Source of the DNA: Natrinema salinisoli
GTDB lineage: Archaea; Halobacteriota; Halobacteria; Halobacteriales; Natrialbaceae
DNA length: 64,000 nucleotides
Reading direction: 5' to 3'
Assembly: GCF_020405205.1 (NCBI RefSeq)
Contig: NZ_CP084471.1
Coordinates: 1 to 64,000 of the forward strand
Made by a program: the position numbers and the translations under genes. Below, piece by piece: positions 62,601 through 64,000 of the stretch (position 1 is the first letter of the stretch; each line of letters opens with the position of its first letter). Under the pieces are notes generated by a model that did not search any database, was not told the origin of the DNA, and saw nothing but the letters and a program-made list of their open reading frames with translations.

Positions 62601-63485
62601 GGACAGGCAGCTAGTGATTCAGTAGCCGACGAAGAAAAAGACGCGGACACCATTGATTCGCTGTTTGGGAATATGGGATCCGCAGAGTCAGAAGAGTCGG
62701 CCACAAAAGAGGAGACGGACGTCGTCGACGAAAACAGATCGTCGCCAGTACTGGCAGGTGGCGTGACTGTCTCCGATGACGAACTCCGACGGCGCGAGCT
62801 CACTCACGACGACATCCGGTTCTTGACTCGCGTCCTCGATGTGATGAACAGGAACGCACCGAACCACGGACTCTTGGATTCAATGAGTGCGTTCAAGTAC
62901 GACTTTGATGACTTAGACGTGCAGCGGCTCATCAACCAGGACCTGCTGGAAGAAGGACGAGCCTGTAGTCGGAAGTACTACACCGTCCTCCCGGCAGGGC
63001 GTGAACTGCTCGGTCAGAAGCTCAAGGTCGGCCATAGTCAGGGAGATATCGGCGAGAAGACGCCGCACAAGGTCGGTGTGAAGCTACTCGAACTATGGTT
63101 AGAAGCGCGCGACGATGTCGAGCAGGTCGAATCCTATTACGAATACGACGAGGAGACGGTGTTCGACGTCGCCGCCTTCGACGCTGACGGAGAACTCGTA
63201 TGGACCGGTGAAGCGGAACTCCCAAGCAACAACAAACACGCGCCGGTCGACGACTACGACAAGCAGAGTGCGGTGGACGCAAACGCTGTCTGGGCGTTCA
63301 ACAGACGCGAGACAGCCGTCGAGGTGTTGGATCGGCTCGCAGAGGCTGACCGGATAGAAAGCAGTGTGAGTGGGCGTACAGCCCGTCGATTCTCGGATAT
63401 TCGGGAAGCCGTCGAATCGTTCGACGCAGAAGGGATGACGACGATTCGGAGCTTCAACAAGCTCGATGAGGAGTACAATCCATGA
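59682..63485 (+). CDS. Coupling-protein-like ATPase with C-terminal wHTH and nuclease-like domains
   Basis: This 1267-aa protein is a HerA/VirD4-type ATPase. Walker A FASTGGGKSKAI is near residue 505, followed by VVIVDPKGDGM, and Walker B TNLIIEEAAPVAS is near 775. RSFGLSMGLVMQFPGQVRN fits the coupling-protein family. The N-terminal 480 residues are unassigned. After a low-complexity acidic linker (about 920-1020), residues 1035-1110 look like a winged HTH. The last 140 hold YYEYDEETVFDVAAFDADGE and VWTGEAELP, similar to PD-(D/E)xK nuclease folds (D...ExE). It probably brings DNA to the channel. The start at 59682 follows the VirB4-like stop by 2 bp. Confidence 0.78.
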   Translation: MSEYLRVTPTSERLDPERIPRVLESLHKLTTPGSSSLGATLNPLHSETPPRFEFLAMSDGPDDPVEFFYGADAHLDTLEKRLRSIYPATFDIKRVDVDVAARLVQPVEYTPQEFIEHYEAGRLQYEFGPAERYDFVDEEPADSESAEADPILDGGTASTTVPDHHVPVGGSALELVPPDALPDDEEERRAIEKPTMTPEGTILARPAKDAVSPLGVRWCGSATRKQDWMTSLTPFSAEETNGDLSSVDQPDAVLASLIDHLMEATAPAAFQVVFQRRSSWQSDAEVRKEDLVDGRDTFFQEVVGSLLEVEDQRSDQDERQISESVEKRIEYIDAKNAKRSFTANIRAVGVPTEDTRDDLDARMDSLLPVFDPLDGSFYEVEGKRLRDSGFREKTKTKNAQAALQRLLNSELTTGRGKTRPELVLCGTELANFVLVPSSEQLTVEGTRGTRAEQQSRNPLPWPNPDLIQQFQEGMAIGYALDENGEPRPDPIRIPPDLLTTHYGRFASTGGGKSKAIINDALSLQETTGGPVVIVDPKGDGMCKNYLRCHYEQFGELDDVYQFRVPEAIPAFSFFDIRPALEAGRNREDAIQDKVDHFHDILRMIMGRKQHGQAFVANEILSYLIKALFDEEYGSDAFGLDDLFTAALQMQRKRTVPPVSAENQNVEESLTRHFAKDDHQFQVSMDAVGNRLDKLREDAHLRRIFSHVPERDDDGDYIDNRFDFREFLDEDATILFDLGDLRPEAQRAITLLLLSNLWDAVQVRRRDGKTDYENLTNLIIEEAAPVASTKLVSEQLLPQGRSFGLSMGLVMQFPGQVRNRNERAYDEVLNNIKTKLIGNISIERDLAESLAHEDLSPTDLRNRVNTLPSGEWIAQLPSPSFGKTGPAPFSVKPLPIAAGHPESDEPLSVEQEDHFETMALPRLSERTQAQYGLAETPRESETADDEGWGSRPNAGQSASAESANSVESTQSSFIGQAASDSVADEEKDADTIDSLFGNMGSAESEESATKEETDVVDENRSSPVLAGGVTVSDDELRRRELTHDDIRFLTRVLDVMNRNAPNHGLLDSMSAFKYDFDDLDVQRLINQDLLEEGRACSRKYYTVLPAGRELLGQKLKVGHSQGDIGEKTPHKVGVKLLELWLEARDDVEQVESYYEYDEETVFDVAAFDADGELVWTGEAELPSNNKHAPVDDYDKQSAVDANAVWAFNRRETAVEVLDRLAEADRIESSVSGRTARRFSDIREAVESFDAEGMTTIRSFNKLDEEYNP

Positions 63486-64000
63486 GTTGGCGCCAAGCTA
63501 CGCGCGAGGAGATTTACAGGTACTACACCGAAGAGTTCTCTTCGTACGTCGACGAACTCCCGTCGTTCATCACAGCGGAGGGACCGAAACAGTATGCACT
63601 CGCGTTTCGAGAACCCCACCCGGTACGGAAAGACAGAGTGCCAGACAAGGACTTCATCCGACGGGACACCTGGCAGACGAACACATCCGGAGAGCGGACC
63701 TCAGCAGCGTTCCACGACTTCGACGACGTCCTCGAGTTCATCCGCCACCCAGCACGGAATGACTCGCTCGGACGGAGTAACTTCGCTCTCGCAGATCCCG
63801 ACCTGCTCGAGAAACCAGATCCACGTCCCGATGCGGTCTACTACGCCCTCGATCATTGGGAACGGCCGTGGGTGATCCTCGTCGATATCGATGCAAAAAC
63901 GATAGCACGAGAGCGAGCAACGCAAGCAGTACTGGACGAGGATATTGCAGGGGACAGCGAGGCACTGCTCGATGCCGCGGGGATTCTCGAAGCCGACCCA
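63482..64000 (+). CDS. Primase small-subunit-like protein (partial at window end)
   Basis: The gene starts at the ATG overlapping the previous stop by 4 bp and runs off the edge after 173 codons. The N-terminus reads EIYRYYTEEFSSYVDELPSF. A central strand, PWVILVDIDAKTIARERA, has a DxD pair like the metal site of archaeal PriS, which usually reads DLD or DID before a charged helix. Before it, YYALDHWERP fits the PriS fold. A plasmid or element-coded primase would prime replication or the transferred strand. The catalytic domain is incomplete here, so the call is tentative. Confidence 0.55.
   Translation, partial: MSWRQATREEIYRYYTEEFSSYVDELPSFITAEGPKQYALAFREPHPVRKDRVPDKDFIRRDTWQTNTSGERTSAAFHDFDDVLEFIRHPARNDSLGRSNFALADPDLLEKPDPRPDAVYYALDHWERPWVILVDIDAKTIARERATQAVLDEDIAGDSEALLDAAGILEADP

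Overview
The window is from a haloarchaeon (class Halobacteria). Predicted proteins are strongly acidic, many genes have a TATA box about 25-30 bp before an apparently leaderless start, and several families are typical of the class: RdfA with its SMC-related partner, bat-type HTH regulators, HalOD1 proteins, CTP-dependent riboflavin kinase and IS6-type transposase remnants. A ParA gene behind phased repeats, an integrase, a type IV secretion operon and a primase-like gene point to a plasmid or an integrated conjugative element. No rRNA, tRNA or CRISPR array was seen.

Layout. 1-1.7 kb: a 13-bp phased repeat array, parA and a small acidic partner. 1.7-2.5 kb: a decayed IS6-type transposase. 2.5-5.2 kb: rdfA and a zinc-hook SMC-related ATPase. 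5.7-26.8 kb: an aromatic catabolic island bracketed by two paralogous IclR regulators. It encodes an aryl-acid AMP/CoA ligase, a sodium:solute symporter with a small partner, a salicylyl-CoA-5-hydroxylase-like monooxygenase with an eroded OYE half, gentisate 1,2-dioxygenase, an FAH-family hydrolase, a 4HBT thioesterase, a split ADP-forming acyl-CoA synthetase, aryl aldehyde and alcohol dehydrogenases, and a large FAD/Fe-S oxidase. The simplest reading is uptake and CoA activation of a hydroxybenzoate, ring hydroxylation to gentisyl-CoA, thioester hydrolysis, ring cleavage, then hydrolysis to pyruvate and fumarate or maleate. No maleylpyruvate isomerase was found.

27.8-35.2 kb: a flavin-centred group (acyl-CoA dehydrogenase, LLM monooxygenase, SDR, ribK/rbkR-ribB, Zn alcohol dehydrogenase, small flavin reductase-like protein). 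35.5-38 kb: a VOC-DoxX-SDR operon divergent from an HxlR regulator, with one TATA box midway between the two starts. 38-41.5 kb: a GH3 glycosidase and a PPOX-family protein. 41.8-46.8 kb: gene remnants (VOC, class III CoA-transferase, Zn alcohol dehydrogenase, bat and TrmB-like regulators) mixed with small zinc-finger and HalOD1 genes.

46.7-51.5 kb: a tyrosine integrase with a 12-6-12 inverted repeat upstream, another IS6-type remnant, HalOD1 genes (one broken), a Gfo/Idh/MocA oxidoreductase and a bat-type regulator. 51.9-64 kb: one tightly packed + strand operon for a conjugation-type secretion machine (pilin-like protein, large surface protein, lipoprotein, VirB6-like protein, VirB4-associated protein, VirB4-like ATPase, a 1267-aa coupling ATPase with added C-terminal domains), ending in a primase-like gene cut by the window edge. 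Functions come from motif reading and memory of families; no database search was run.
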